From: Lachnospiraceae bacterium
GTDB taxonomy: Bacteria; Bacillota; Clostridia; Lachnospirales; Lachnospiraceae
Length of the DNA: 64,000 nucleotides
Direction: 5' to 3'
NCBI GenBank assembly: GCA_021770755.1
Contig: JAETQI010000013.1
Location: 28,052-92,051, forward strand
In this document: positions 17,630-29,200 of the stretch, in pieces
How positions within the stretch are numbered: the first letter of the stretch is position 1
Layout of the letters: each line of letters opens with the position of its first letter
The notes under the pieces: generated by a model
Told to the model about the DNA's origin: nothing
The model's input: the letters and a program-made list of their open reading frames with translations, nothing else
Databases searched by the model: none
Position numbers and translations under genes: made by a program

Positions 17630-18442
17630 TCAGGTTATTTCTTTAAGGGTCCGTATCAGGCGGAAAGGGGTCAGTCCGTGGATCTGCTGAAAGACTGAGG
17701 AAAAATAATTGGTGTCATTATAGCCGCAGGATCTTGCAGCTTCCGCCACGGATATGCCGCCCTTTTTCAGGAGCTTTTCTGCATTTGACATTCGCACATA
17801 AGTGATGTACCGGTTGATTCCGATTCCTGTAACGGCCTTAAACTTTCTGGAAAGATAGCTTTCACTGATGGCAAATCTCTGGCTGATTCCATGCAGTGAG
17901 ATATCCTGCCTATAATTCTGCTCGATATAGGCCGTGATCTCATATATGATACGGTCCGATTCCTGGATCGTACGTTTTCCGGGTCGTTGATAGCGGCAGA
18001 GAAGAGAGAGCAGTTCCGTGATATAACTGTGCATCAGGATCTCTCCATATGCTTTGGACTCTTTGTATTCCCTCTCTATCTTTCTGAAAAGTTCTTCCAA
18101 TTCCGGTATGTTAGTTTCCGGTATGGTATAGACAGTCTGTCTGCAAAGCGCCTGGTATAACTCCTGGGATCTCCCCTCAAAGACTTTATCTGAAAAATTC
18201 AGCAGGATTCTGGTATTTTTCCTGCATTCCCCGCTGTCTGTCCGATGGAGTATTCCTTTGGGGATAAAAACAAAATCGCCTTTCTCCACACTGAGGATTT
18301 CGTTGTCAATGAAGTAGGTTGTTCTGCCGTCCTGCATATAATACAGCTCATGCGCATCGTGATAGTGCACTCCGCAGCTTTTTCTCCGGTTTACGATCTT
18401 ATCCCTCGAGATCAACGAATCCGAGACTTTGACAGCTTCCAT
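17630..18442 (-). CDS. AraC-family transcriptional regulator
   Basis: The 270-residue protein has an N-terminal cupin-like sensing domain (VHYHDAHELYYMQDG, then KGDFVFIPKGILHRTDSG) and a C-terminal double helix-turn-helix (about 165-265; ISESYLSRKFKAVTGIGINRY and AARSCGYNDTNYFSSVFQQ). The start at 18442 has GAGGAGA seven bases upstream; the frame continues to 18502 without a ribosome site. It is divergent from the GH4 gene, with about 175 bases between starts containing two CCTGTAAA copies, so it probably senses a sugar and activates that gene. Confidence 0.92.
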   Translation of the reverse strand: MEAVKVSDSLISRDKIVNRRKSCGVHYHDAHELYYMQDGRTTYFIDNEILSVEKGDFVFIPKGILHRTDSGECRKNTRILLNFSDKVFEGRSQELYQALCRQTVYTIPETNIPELEELFRKIEREYKESKAYGEILMHSYITELLSLLCRYQRPGKRTIQESDRIIYEITAYIEQNYRQDISLHGISQRFAISESYLSRKFKAVTGIGINRYITYVRMSNAEKLLKKGGISVAEAARSCGYNDTNYFSSVFQQIHGLTPFRLIRTLKEIT

Positions 18443-18517
18443 AGCAGATCTCCTCTTTTCTCTTTTGCACATCATGATAACACGGAAAGAGAAAAAGATC
18501 AAATTTTTCCTGTTTTA

Positions 18518-18569
18518 CCTGTAAATAGTCAAATAAATTGAGGATTCCTGTAAAAATTTGCTATATAAT
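18518..18569 (+). promoter_or_regulatory. lplD promoter region with direct repeats
   Basis: CCTGTAAA occurs at 18518-18525 and 18547-18554, on either side of a TTGAGG -35 candidate (18538-18543). The -10 is TATATA/TATAAT (18562-18569). The repeats are candidate AraC-family half sites for the divergent regulator. Confidence 0.5.
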
Positions 18570-18617
18570 GGATGTGATCGGAACAAAAAATATTTTATTT
18601 CAACGGAGGACAGAACT

Positions 18618-20036
18618 ATGCAGTATACACAAAACAGAGTAGAGGGAATCAGGATCGCCTATATCGGCGGAGGGTCCAGAGGCTGGGCGTGGGGGCTTAT
18701 GAGTGATCTGGCTGCCTGCGAGGATATCAGTGGTCAGGTCATTCTCTACGATATCGATCTTCAGGCCGCAAAGGATAACGTGGTCATCGGGAATATGTTT
18801 GATGGTGTGGAGGGAGCCAGATCCCACTGGCATTATGACGCGTCAGCGTCCCTCGAGGAGGCACTGGAGGGAGCTGATTTTGTGGTCATCTCTATCCTTC
18901 CCGGGACTTTTGATGAGATGGAGTCCGATGTACATGCGCCGGAGCAATACGGGATCTATCAGTCGGTAGGGGATACGGCAGGACCTGGCGGTATCATTCG
19001 TGCCATGCGGACGGTCCCGATGTTTGAAAAGATCGCTGAAGGAATAAAAAACTGCTGTCCGGATGCATGGGTCATCAACTATACGAATCCCATGACCTTA
19101 TGCGTGAAGACGCTCTATCATGTTTTTCCGAAGATCAGGGCTTTCGGATGCTGCCATGAGGTCTTTGGCACCCAGAAATTTCTGGTGCGCATGGTGGAGG
19201 AGGTCTTTGGCGTAAAAGGGGTAGACCGCCGTGATATCAAAGTCAATCCTGTGGGCGTCAATCACTTTACATGGCTTACCAGCGCCTGCTGGCAGAACCA
19301 GGATCTGTTTCCTTATTATCGGGATTTTTGCCGTAAGTATCAGAATGGCTATGATTCCGCTGAGGGAAACGTTGACTCCAACTGGATGAACAACAGTTTT
19401 ATCAGCACAGAGAAGGTTAAAATGGATCTTTTTCTCCGATATGGTTTTATCGCTGCCGCGGGCGACCGTCATCTGGCGGAATTCTGTGAGGGAAAATGGT
19501 ATCTGGAAAGTCCTGAGAGAGTTCAGGAAATGCAGTTTGGGCTGACCAGTGTCGCATGGAGAAAAAAGGATCTGGAGGAGCGCAGGATGCGAAGCAGAAA
19601 GCTGCGGTCCGGTGAGGAGCCCGTGCAGATCAACGGGACTGGGGAGGAGGGCGTCTCGCAGATCCGTGCGCTCCTTGGGCTCTGTGACCTAGTGACGAAC
19701 GTCAATATTCCCAATCATGGACAGATCCCGAATCTGCCTGCCGGCGCTGTGGTGGAGACAAATGCAGTCTTTCGTGCAGGCAGTCTGGTTCCTGTCCTGG
19801 CAGGACCGGTTCCTCTGGAGATCTATCCGCTTGTTTCCAGAGTCTGCGGGGAACAGGAACTGGCGTTTGAAGGGATCATATCCAGAGACGTTCAGAAGAT
19901 CTTTGCGGCTTTTGCAAACGATCCTCTTGTGACATGCAGTCTTTCCGATGCCCGCAGCCTGTTTCGGGAAATGTGCGGGAATACCCGAGAATATCTATCC
20001 ATGTATGATCTTTCATGGCTTGATCTGGATCGGTGA
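18618..20036 (+). CDS. lplD: GH4 glycosidase, alpha-galacturonidase (LplD) type
   Basis: GH4 enzymes need NAD+ and a divalent metal. The 472-residue protein opens with a Rossmann motif, RIAYIGGGSRGWAWGLMSDL, followed by LYDIDLQAAK. The metal and catalytic motifs are GCCHEVFG (Cys) and NPVGVNHFTW (His), with GDRHLAEF further on. The overall pattern, including YQSVGDTAGPGGIIRAMRTVP, follows B. subtilis LplD, an alpha-galacturonidase, more closely than MelA or MalH. ATG 18618 is preceded by GGAGGA. The gene is alone in its transcript; it implies use of pectin-derived galacturonides. Alternative: an alpha-galactosidase or alpha-glucosidase of the same family. Confidence 0.82.
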   Translation: MQYTQNRVEGIRIAYIGGGSRGWAWGLMSDLAACEDISGQVILYDIDLQAAKDNVVIGNMFDGVEGARSHWHYDASASLEEALEGADFVVISILPGTFDEMESDVHAPEQYGIYQSVGDTAGPGGIIRAMRTVPMFEKIAEGIKNCCPDAWVINYTNPMTLCVKTLYHVFPKIRAFGCCHEVFGTQKFLVRMVEEVFGVKGVDRRDIKVNPVGVNHFTWLTSACWQNQDLFPYYRDFCRKYQNGYDSAEGNVDSNWMNNSFISTEKVKMDLFLRYGFIAAAGDRHLAEFCEGKWYLESPERVQEMQFGLTSVAWRKKDLEERRMRSRKLRSGEEPVQINGTGEEGVSQIRALLGLCDLVTNVNIPNHGQIPNLPAGAVVETNAVFRAGSLVPVLAGPVPLEIYPLVSRVCGEQELAFEGIISRDVQKIFAAFANDPLVTCSLSDARSLFREMCGNTREYLSMYDLSWLDLDR

Positions 20037-20141
20037 GAAAATCCGAATAGGCGTTGCCGCCGATTGCGGATTGTACCATAAAAAGTGCAAATGATACCAA
20101 AAGCCTATTTGTTTGGAAGATATCTGCTAAACTTTTAGCTA

Positions 20142-20225
20142 GACAACTTTTTATGCGCAGACCCGTGCAGAGGAAAAATGCCGCCAAGGCGGCGCACGGG
20201 TCGCGCACGAGTAATGGAAGAGGGC
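20142..20225. repeat. Dispersed hairpin element, copy 1 (upstream of the NRPS)
   Basis: About 84 bases match a second copy at 47469-47553 at roughly 88 percent by eye. The core folds as a bulged stem: GCGC and GACCCGTGC pair with GCACGGGTC and GCGC, with an inner GCCGCC/GGCGGC hairpin and an A-rich internal loop. It ends about 40 bases before the NRPS start codon. Confidence 0.75.
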
Positions 20226-20266
20226 TGACAACAGTTCCTCATCGTCAGGCAAAGGAGGACATGGCA

Positions 20267-23200
20267 ATGGATTTTCCAACTAATTTTTTGGACAGGTTTG
20301 AGCAGATCGTGGATCGGTATCCGGACAAGACTGCGATCGTGGATATGGACGGGGCGAGGTGCACGACGTATCGCGAACTCCGCGATCTGAGCCGGAGGGT
20401 TGCGGCAGGGCTCTGCGGGCAGGTCGGACCGGGTGCAGCCGACGGTATCGATGGGAGCGCTGTTCTGGTCTGCATGGACAGACGGATGGAGTATGTGGCG
20501 GCGGAGATTGGCGTCATGATGGCCGGGGCGGCGTATGTGCCGCTGATCCCGGAGTACCCGCAGGACAGGGTGGACTATATCAGGAAGGACTGCGGAGCGG
20601 TGTGCTGTATCGATGCTGCGTGGATGGAAGCGTTAGGGGAGGCGGTAGCTGATAAAGACAGTTTTGGGAAGAGAGAGGATAACAAAAGGGCGCTGATCAT
20701 CTACACGTCGGGCTCCACAGGCGTGCCGAAGGGGATCGTGCACAGCCATGCGAGCCTGTTTGACGGTGTTATGTGTATTGTGGGGGCGCTTGGCTTTGAT
20801 GAACGGACTTGTCTGGCGGCGTCCGCTCCGCTGTCCTTTGTGGCATCGCTGATGGAGTATCATGCGGTGCTGGGCAGCGGCGGCTGTGTCCACATGCTCT
20901 CTGAAGAGGTCCGCAGGGATGTGCGCCTGCTGGAGGACTATTATGCGGAAAAGGAGATCACCTGCGGTTTCATCAGTCCCCAGATGCTGCGCTATTTCAG
21001 GAACCGGGGGAAGGCGCTGAAGATGGTTATGACCGGAAGCGAGCGGGTATCCATGTTGAGTGGTGACGGCTATGTGCTATACAATCTTTATGGCTGCAGT
21101 GAGGTAGGGCTTCTGGCGTCTGCTTTCCGGGTGGAGAGACCGATGGAAAATACGCCCATCGGGAAGCCTGTGCAGGGGGTGGAGATGTTCCTGCTGGACG
21201 AGCAGGGCATGGAGGTACCGGACGGTGAAGAGGGGGAAATCTGTGTTCTCGGCGTGCTGGGTGAGTGTTATCTGAATCTGGAAGAACAGAGCGCCCGGAC
21301 GTTCCAGCGCCAGGAGGACGGAAGGATCCTGCTGCATACTGGCGATATAGGGAGAAAACTGCCGGATGGAAATTATGTGTATGTCAACCGCCGGGACTGG
21401 ATGGTAAAAGTCAATGGACAGCGCGTGGAAGCGGGGGAGATCGAGCTGCGTATGGCGGCGGTACCGGGTGTGGAAAACGCTGTGGTGAAAGCTTTTGAGG
21501 ATGAAAACGGGCAGAATTATCTGTGCGGATATTTTGTGGCAGGGGCGGAAGTCGGGGCGGAGGAGCTCCGTGCGCAGTTGAAGAAGACACTGCCGGATTA
21601 CATGATCCCGCGCTTTTTCAAGAGACTTGACGCGCTTCCGAAAAATGTAAATGGAAAACTGGACAGGACTATGCTGCAGGCGCCGGGCGTATCGGAATAC
21701 AAAGCGGATTACCGGGCGCCGGAGAATGAGCTGCAGCGCCGGATCTGTGATGCCTTTGAGACGGTTCTGGAGTGCGGGACGGTGGGGCTTGACGACGACT
21801 TTTTCCGGCTGGGCGGTGATTCCATCAATGTCCTGAAGCTGGCGGAGTGTCTGGCAGATATCGCCCTGACGCCCCAGCTTGTGCTCCGCGGCAGGACACC
21901 GGAGCAGATCGCGGTTCTGATACAGGCACAGCAGGGGACAGCGGTGCAGGAAGGCTTGCGGCATCAGGCAGATCTCCGTGCAGAGTATCCGCTCACGGAT
22001 TCGCAGATGGGAGTCTATCTGGAGTGCGCGAATGAGCCGGACACCACGATGTACAACATACCGATGTACTGCGAACTGCCGCGGGATGTGGACCTGGACC
22101 GGTTCTGTGAGGCGGTGGGGACGGTTGTTTCCATGCATGCGGCGTTTGGCGTTACGATCGTGCAGCGTGAGGGCGTTCCTGTCATGCGCGTGTGTCCGGA
22201 ATATGCGGCTGCGTCGGTAGAGCTGTGTGAGACAGAGGACATGGAGGCGGCGAGATCAGCGTTTGTCCGTCCGTTCTGTATCGGGGAGGAGCCGCTCTAC
22301 CGCATGGCGGTGTACAGGCAGCAGGACAGAAGCTGCTTCCTGTTTGACGTGCACCATCTGATCTTTGACGGCACGTCGGTGAAGGTATTTCTGGAGGAGA
22401 TATCCCTGATCTATGAGAACCGTGTAAACGGTAAAAAGTGGGATATCAGACCGGAAACGTGCTCTCTGCTGGATATGGCGGCGAGGGAGGAATCCCTGAG
22501 AACGACACCGCAGTATCAGGCGGCGAGGGAATATTTTCAGGAGAAACTGGCGGACGTGGAGGCAGGGGATCATCTGATCAGGGATCACAGGCCAAAGACT
22601 GTCACTGCCGCGTGTGCCTCTGTGCGGGTATCTCTGGGAGAGACGTTGTCTGTCATGGCGGTCGAGCAGTTCGTGCGCCAGAACGGGATCTCTGAGAACA
22701 CGCTGTTTCTGGGGGCGTTTGCCTATGCGCTGGGCAAATATACGGGCGAGAACAGGAGCCTGTTCTGTACGGTGAACAACGGGCGGCACGCGCCGGAGCT
22801 TGCCAATTCTGTCGGCATGTTCGTCAGAACGCTGCCGATGGCGCATTCGTGGGATGAGGATTCCTCTGTGCGCGCGTATCTGCAGGAATTCCAGCGGAAT
22901 TTTTATGAGACGATGGAGCACGACTGCATTTCGTTTGGGGAGCTTGCGCGGGCGTACGGGATCGCCTCGGATATTCTGTTTGTCTATCAGGGCGGGATGC
23001 TGAGCGGATTGTCGATCGACAAAAAGCAGTATCCGGCGTGTCCGGTTCCGCCAAAGGAGGTGCAGGCGGATCTCTCGGTCATGGTGATGAAGGGACAGGG
23101 AGGCTATGAGATCACGCTGGATTACCGCACGGATCTGTACCGCGTGGAGACCGCGCGCGGACTGCAGAGAATGTTCGTGCAGGTGCTGGAGGGCATGCTG

Positions 23201-26200
23201 ACCTGTGCCGCACTCAGGGAAATGACACTGGTGTCAGAATCGGATCTGCGTCTGCTCGAGCGTTTTCACGGGGAGGAGCTTCGGTATGACAAGTCCCGGA
23301 CGGTGGTCGACCTGTTCCGGGAGCAGGTCAGGCGGGCGCCGGAGCACACAGCAGTGATCTATACGGAACGCACATACACCTATGCGCAGCTGGACGATCT
23401 TACGGATCGGCTTGCCGCATATATCGCCGGTCTTGGTATTGGCAGGGAGCAGGTGGTGTCCGTGCTGATTCCCCGGTGCGAGTATATGGCGATCGCCTCA
23501 CTGGGCGTCCTGAAAGCGGGCGCTGCCTATCAGCCGCTCGATCCGACTTACCCCGGGGAGCGTCTGGCGTTCATGATCGCGGATGCAAAGGCGCAGCTTT
23601 TGATCGCGGATGAATCTCTATTATCCCTTGTGCCGGATTACCATGGCGATGTTCTTCTGACAAAGGATATTCCTGGTCTGCCGCAGGCATCACAGCAGCC
23701 AAAGCAGCCGGAACCGAAGGATCTGTTTATCCTGCTGTACACGTCCGGCTCCACCGGAATGCCGAAAGGGTGTATGCTCGAGCATGGAAATATTGTGGCA
23801 TTCTGCCATTGGTACCGGTCGTATTATGATCTGCAGCCGGAGAGCTGTGTCGCGGCGTATGCAAGTTACGGTTTTGACGCGCATATGATGGATCTGTATC
23901 CGGCGCTGACGACGGGGGCTTCGGTCTGCATCATTGAAGAGGCGCTCCGTCTGGATCTGGATGAGCTGAACCGGTATATGGAATCGCAGAACGTCACGCA
24001 CGCGTTTATGACGACGCAGATCGGCAGGGCTTTTGCGACCTCAGTGCGCAGCCGGACACTGAAGCATCTGGCCATGGGCGGGGAGGCGCTCACACCGTTT
24101 GCGCCGGATGGCAGCACGGTGTACCACAATATTTACGGACCCACCGAATGCACCGTGAATGCCACAGCCTATGAAATGGAGGCATTTGAGGAGAATGTGC
24201 CGATCGGCAGGGCGATCGCCAATGTGAAGGTGTACGTGCTCGACGCGTGCGGCAGGCGTGTTCCTGCAGGCGTGCCGGGTGAGCTGTGCATTGCAGGTGT
24301 GCAGGTTTCGCGCGGGTATCTGAACCGGCCGGAAAAGACGGCGGAGGTGTATGCCGAAAATCCGTTCTGCGCACACGAGGATTACCGCAGGATGTACCGC
24401 ACGGGGGATATCGTGCGCTTTCTGCCGGATGGGAACATACAGTTTATCGGACGGCGCGACGGACAGGTCAAGATCAGGGGATTCCGTATCGAGCTGACCG
24501 AGGTGGAGGAAGTGATCCGCAGATTTCCGGGTATCAGGGACGCGGCGGTAGCGGCGTTTGACGAGCCGGCCGGCGGAAAATATATCGCCGCCTATATCGT
24601 GTCGGATGAGACGGTGGACATTGCAGCGATGAATGCGTTCATCGAGGCGAGCAAGCCGCCGTACATGGTTCCTGCTGTGACAATGCAGATCGACCGGATA
24701 CCGCTGAACCAGAATCAGAAGGTGGACAAACGCGCGCTGCCCAGACCGGAGCGGAGACAGGAGGCGCTGTCAGCGCCGAAAAATGACGTACAGCAGAAAA
24801 TATTTGACTGTGTGGCGGATGTGATTGGGCACAGGGAGTTTGGCGTCAACACGGATCTCTACCGGGCGGGCCTGACTTCGATCGGCGCCGTGAAGCTCAC
24901 AGTGACGCTCTCTGCGGCATTTGATGGGGCGGTCGTGCGCAATAAGGAGCTGAAGGAAAACAATACGGTTGAGAAGCTGGAGCGGTTTTTCGGACAGGAT
25001 ACGGCAGAGGAAGTGTTCGAACAGCAGGAGGCGTACCCGCTGACACAGACGCAGAGCGGTATCTTTGTGGAGTGCGCGGCGAATCCGGGGAGTACGATCT
25101 ACAATATTCCGTTCCTGTTCCGCATGGACGACGCGGTCGATCTGCAGCGGCTGAAAAAGGCGGTTGAGACGGCGGTCGAGGCGCACCCGTACATGAAGAC
25201 GACGCTGTATATGGACGAGAACGGTGATATCTGGCAGAAGCGCAATGATGATGCGCTGTTCGAGGCAGCGGTCAGGGATCATCTGGACAGGGAGACACTG
25301 GTCCGGCCTTATGAGCTGCTGGGCGGCAGGTTGTTCCGCATGGAGCTGTATGATACGCCGGACGGGAAATACCTGTTTGTGGAGTTTCATCATATTATCA
25401 GCGACGGGACTTCGTGCGGCATTTTTATCAGGGATATCAACCGCGCTTATGCGGGAGAGCAGCCGGCGCGCGAGGCGTTTTCCGGCTTTGAGGCGGCTCT
25501 TGTGGAGCAGAGGGCGCTGCAGGGGGAGGAGTATGCGCGTGCAAAGGCGTATTACGATTCTGTTTTCAGGAACTGTGACACGGATTTCCTGCCGGCGAAG
25601 GACAATGTGCAGGGGGAGGAAGAAAAGGCTGCCGTCGGTGTCTACAGCCGTCGTGAGCCGGCGGATCTAAAGGCGCTCCAGGCGTTCTGCGCAGAGAACA
25701 GGATCACCATGAACGCGCTGTTTACCGCGGCGTTTGGCTTTGTGACGGGGCGCTATGTCTACAAGGATGACGCGGTGTTTACGACGATCTACAATGGAAG
25801 GAACGACTCACGCTTGGCGTCTGCGGTCGGCATGTTTGTCAAGACGCTTCCGGTGTACTGCAACATTGACGGGGAGCGCGGGATCGGGGACTATCTGCGG
25901 GAAGTGGGCGCACAGCTGGTGGACAGCATGAATGCCGACATCTATTCCTTTGCGGAGATCAGCAGGGCGTACGGGATCAGGGCGGATATCCTGTTTGCCT
26001 TCCAGGGCGACCAGTTCCGCTTTATGGAGGTCGCGGGAAAACCCGCGGTGATGGAGGAACTGCGGCTTGACACGGCAAAAGCGCCGCTCTCGGTGGATGT
26101 CGCCGTGGAGGACGGCGCGGTCTGCTATCAGGCGGAGTACCGCAGTGACTTATATGAGGAGTGCACGATTGCCGGACTGATCGACAGTCTTGCCGTTGTC

Positions 26201-29200
26201 GTCAATGAGATGCAGGAGAGGAAGTACATCAAGGAGATCTGTATGGTGAGCGGCGCGGCGCGCAGGGAGCTCGACAGTTACAATGTGACGGACTGCCCGG
26301 TGGAACAGACGACGGCAAATGTTTTATTTGAACGTCAGGTGGCGCTCTGCCCGGACAGGACTGCCGTGATCGCGAACGGGGTCCGGCGCACTTTTTCGGA
26401 GCTGAACGCAGATGCCAACAGGATCGCAAACCGTCTGCTGGAGATGGGGCTGACGACGGAGCAGATGGTGGGCGTGATGATGCCGCGCACAGTGGATGTG
26501 TACGCGGTGCGGCAGGGGATCATGAAGGCGGGCGGCGCGTTTCTGCCGATCGATCCGGAGTATCCCGACGAGCGCGTTTCCTATATTCTCGAGGATTCGG
26601 GGGCGAAGTTCGTCATTATGCCGCAGGCGCTCGTTAAAGAACGCAGTCTGTTTGGCGGGACGCTGCCGGTCAGGACACTTGTGCTGGAGGAGCTTCTCTC
26701 GGACGGCGGCGACACGCGGAATCCGCAGGTGGACATCAGACCGGAGAATCTGTGCTATTGTATCTACACTTCGGGATCCACGGGAAAACCGAAGGGTGTG
26801 ATGATCGAGCACCGCAATCTGGTGAATTATGTGGATGACAATCCGTTCAATGTGGAAGCGCGGTCCTATGTGCAGAATGCTTCCGTATCGCTGGCTTTCG
26901 CGGCGATCACGTTCGATGTCTCGATCCTGGAGGAGTGCATACCGCTGTATCACGGCATCACGGTCTGCATGGCGAACGAGGAGGAGATCCACAATCCGCT
27001 TGCGCTCTCGAAACTGATCCTGGCGCACGGGGTGGATATGATGACGTGCACGCCGTCCTATCTGATCAACATTATCGATATGCCGCAGATGCGGGAGGCG
27101 CTGTCGCGGATCAAGGTGTTCAACATCGGCGCGGAGGCGTTTCCGGATGCGCTCTATCATAAGATCATGGCGCTCGGGACGGACGCAAAGGTGTATAACG
27201 GATATGGACCGACCGAGACGACGATCGGCTGCGCGTTTGAGCTGGTCACGGGCGGTGCGGTCACGATCGGAAAGCCGATGGCAAATATCCAGATGATGAT
27301 GCTTGACAAATACCGCAACCTGCTTCCCGCAGGCGCGCCGGGCGAGCTGCTGATCATCGGAAACGGCGTGGGCAGGGGCTACGTTGGCAAGCCGGAGATG
27401 ACGGCGGACAAGTTTATCGGATTTGAGGGAAAGAAGGCGTACCGCAGCGGTGATCTCGCGCGGTGGAACCACCATGGCAAGATTGAGTTTATGGGGCGCA
27501 TGGACAATCAGGTCAAGCTGCGCGGGCTGCGTGTGGAGCTCGATGAGATCGAGAATGTGATCAACCGCTACCCGACAGTGAAGTCCAGCGTTGTCCTGGT
27601 GAAAGAGAAGGATTCCATTCAGTTTCTGTGCGGTTACTTTGTGGCGCAGGAGCAGATCGAAAAGCAGAATCTGACCTGTTTCCTGCAGAAGTATCTGACG
27701 CCGTACATGGTTCCGAGCGTGCTGATACAGCTCCCGGAACTGCCGCTCACCAACAATGGCAAGGTGGACAGGCGGGCGCTGCCGGAGCCGGAATATGCGG
27801 CGGAGAGTCAGAATTATGTGGAGCCGCGCACGGAGCTGCAGCGCAGGCTGTGCGAGATCTTTGCGATGGCGCTCGGCGTGAAGCGGATCGGCATCGAGGA
27901 TGATTTCTTTGAAAATGGCGGGACGTCGCTCTCCGCGTCCAAGGTGGCGATGAAGTGTATGAGTGCCGGGATCGAGGTGGCTTACGCGGACCTGTTTACA
28001 TACAAGACGCCGCTTGCGCTCGAGCAGTTTATCCTCGGGAAAAAGGGTGAGAAGAGAGCGGAGGAGAGCAGACCGGATATCCCTGATGACATACTGGGCC
28101 GGAACACGGTGGAGCGCGTCGATGAGATCAGGGCTGCCGCGGTGGGCGATGTCCTGCTGACGGGGGCGACTGGTTTCCTCGGTGCGCATATCCTGAAGAC
28201 GATGATCGAGCAGTGTGACAACCGCATATACTGTCTGCTGCGGAAGGGGAATGCGCCGTCGCTTGAGAAACGGCTAAAGAGCATGCTGGTCTACTATTTC
28301 AGCAATCCTTATGAGGAGCTTTTCGGCGACAGGATCTTTGTCATCGAGGGGGACATCACGGACGCGGACAGCGTGGCGGCGCTGCAGGCGTATGATTTTG
28401 CGCAGGTCATCAACTGCGCGGCGTGCGTCAAGCATTTTGCGGCGGACGATATCCTGGAGCGGGTGAACTACCAGGGGGTATTGAACCTGATCGATCTGTG
28501 TACCGAAACCGGAAGGGAGCTGATCCAGATCTCGACGGTGAGCGTCGCGGGGGAGAATGTCGGAGGCAGATTCCCCGCGGAGAAGCGGCTGCATGAAAGT
28601 GAACTGTCGTTCGGGCAGAGCATTTCCAACAAGTATATCGACACGAAGTTCCGCGCGGAGGCGGCGGTCCTTGCGGCAGTTACGAAGGGCATGAAGGGCA
28701 GGATCATTCGTGTCGGCAACCTGATGAGCCGCGTCAGTGACGGGGAGTTTCAGATCAACTCTGTCACAAACGGATTTATGCGTACCTTGAGGGGGTATGT
28801 GGCGCTCGGAAAGTTCCCGGTTTCCCTGCTGGATGCGCCGGCGGAATTTTCGCCGATCGACGCGACAGCGGAGGCGATCGTGAAACTTGCTTCGTCGGAA
28901 GGGGACTTTAGTGTATTTCACGCGTACAGCAGCTACGTGATCCAGATGGCGGATGTCATCGAGCAGATGAACGCGCTGGGGATCTGGGTGGATATCGTCA
29001 GTGATGAGGCGTTTCAGACGGCACTTAAGAGTGCGCTTGACAATGAAGAGAAGAATGAGCTGATATCCGGGCTGATCGCGTACCTGTCGAGCGATGCGGA
29101 GGCGGGAAGCGTCTATATCGACGCGGACAATAGCTTCACGACAAAGGCGTTGTACCGGCTTGGTTTCAAGTGGCAGATGCCCGACGGAAATTATCTGCGC

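Noticed and set aside
20054..20266. N-terminal extension of NRPS1
   Set aside because: The extension runs through the dispersed hairpin element, has no ribosome site at 20054, and the A domain begins right after the AAGGAGG-linked ATG at 20267.
26324..28189. A 621-codon open frame on the minus strand inside NRPS1
   Set aside because: It is antisense to clearly coding A, T and R domains, is rich in Arg/His as expected of a GC-biased shadow, and has no ribosome site or family motif.
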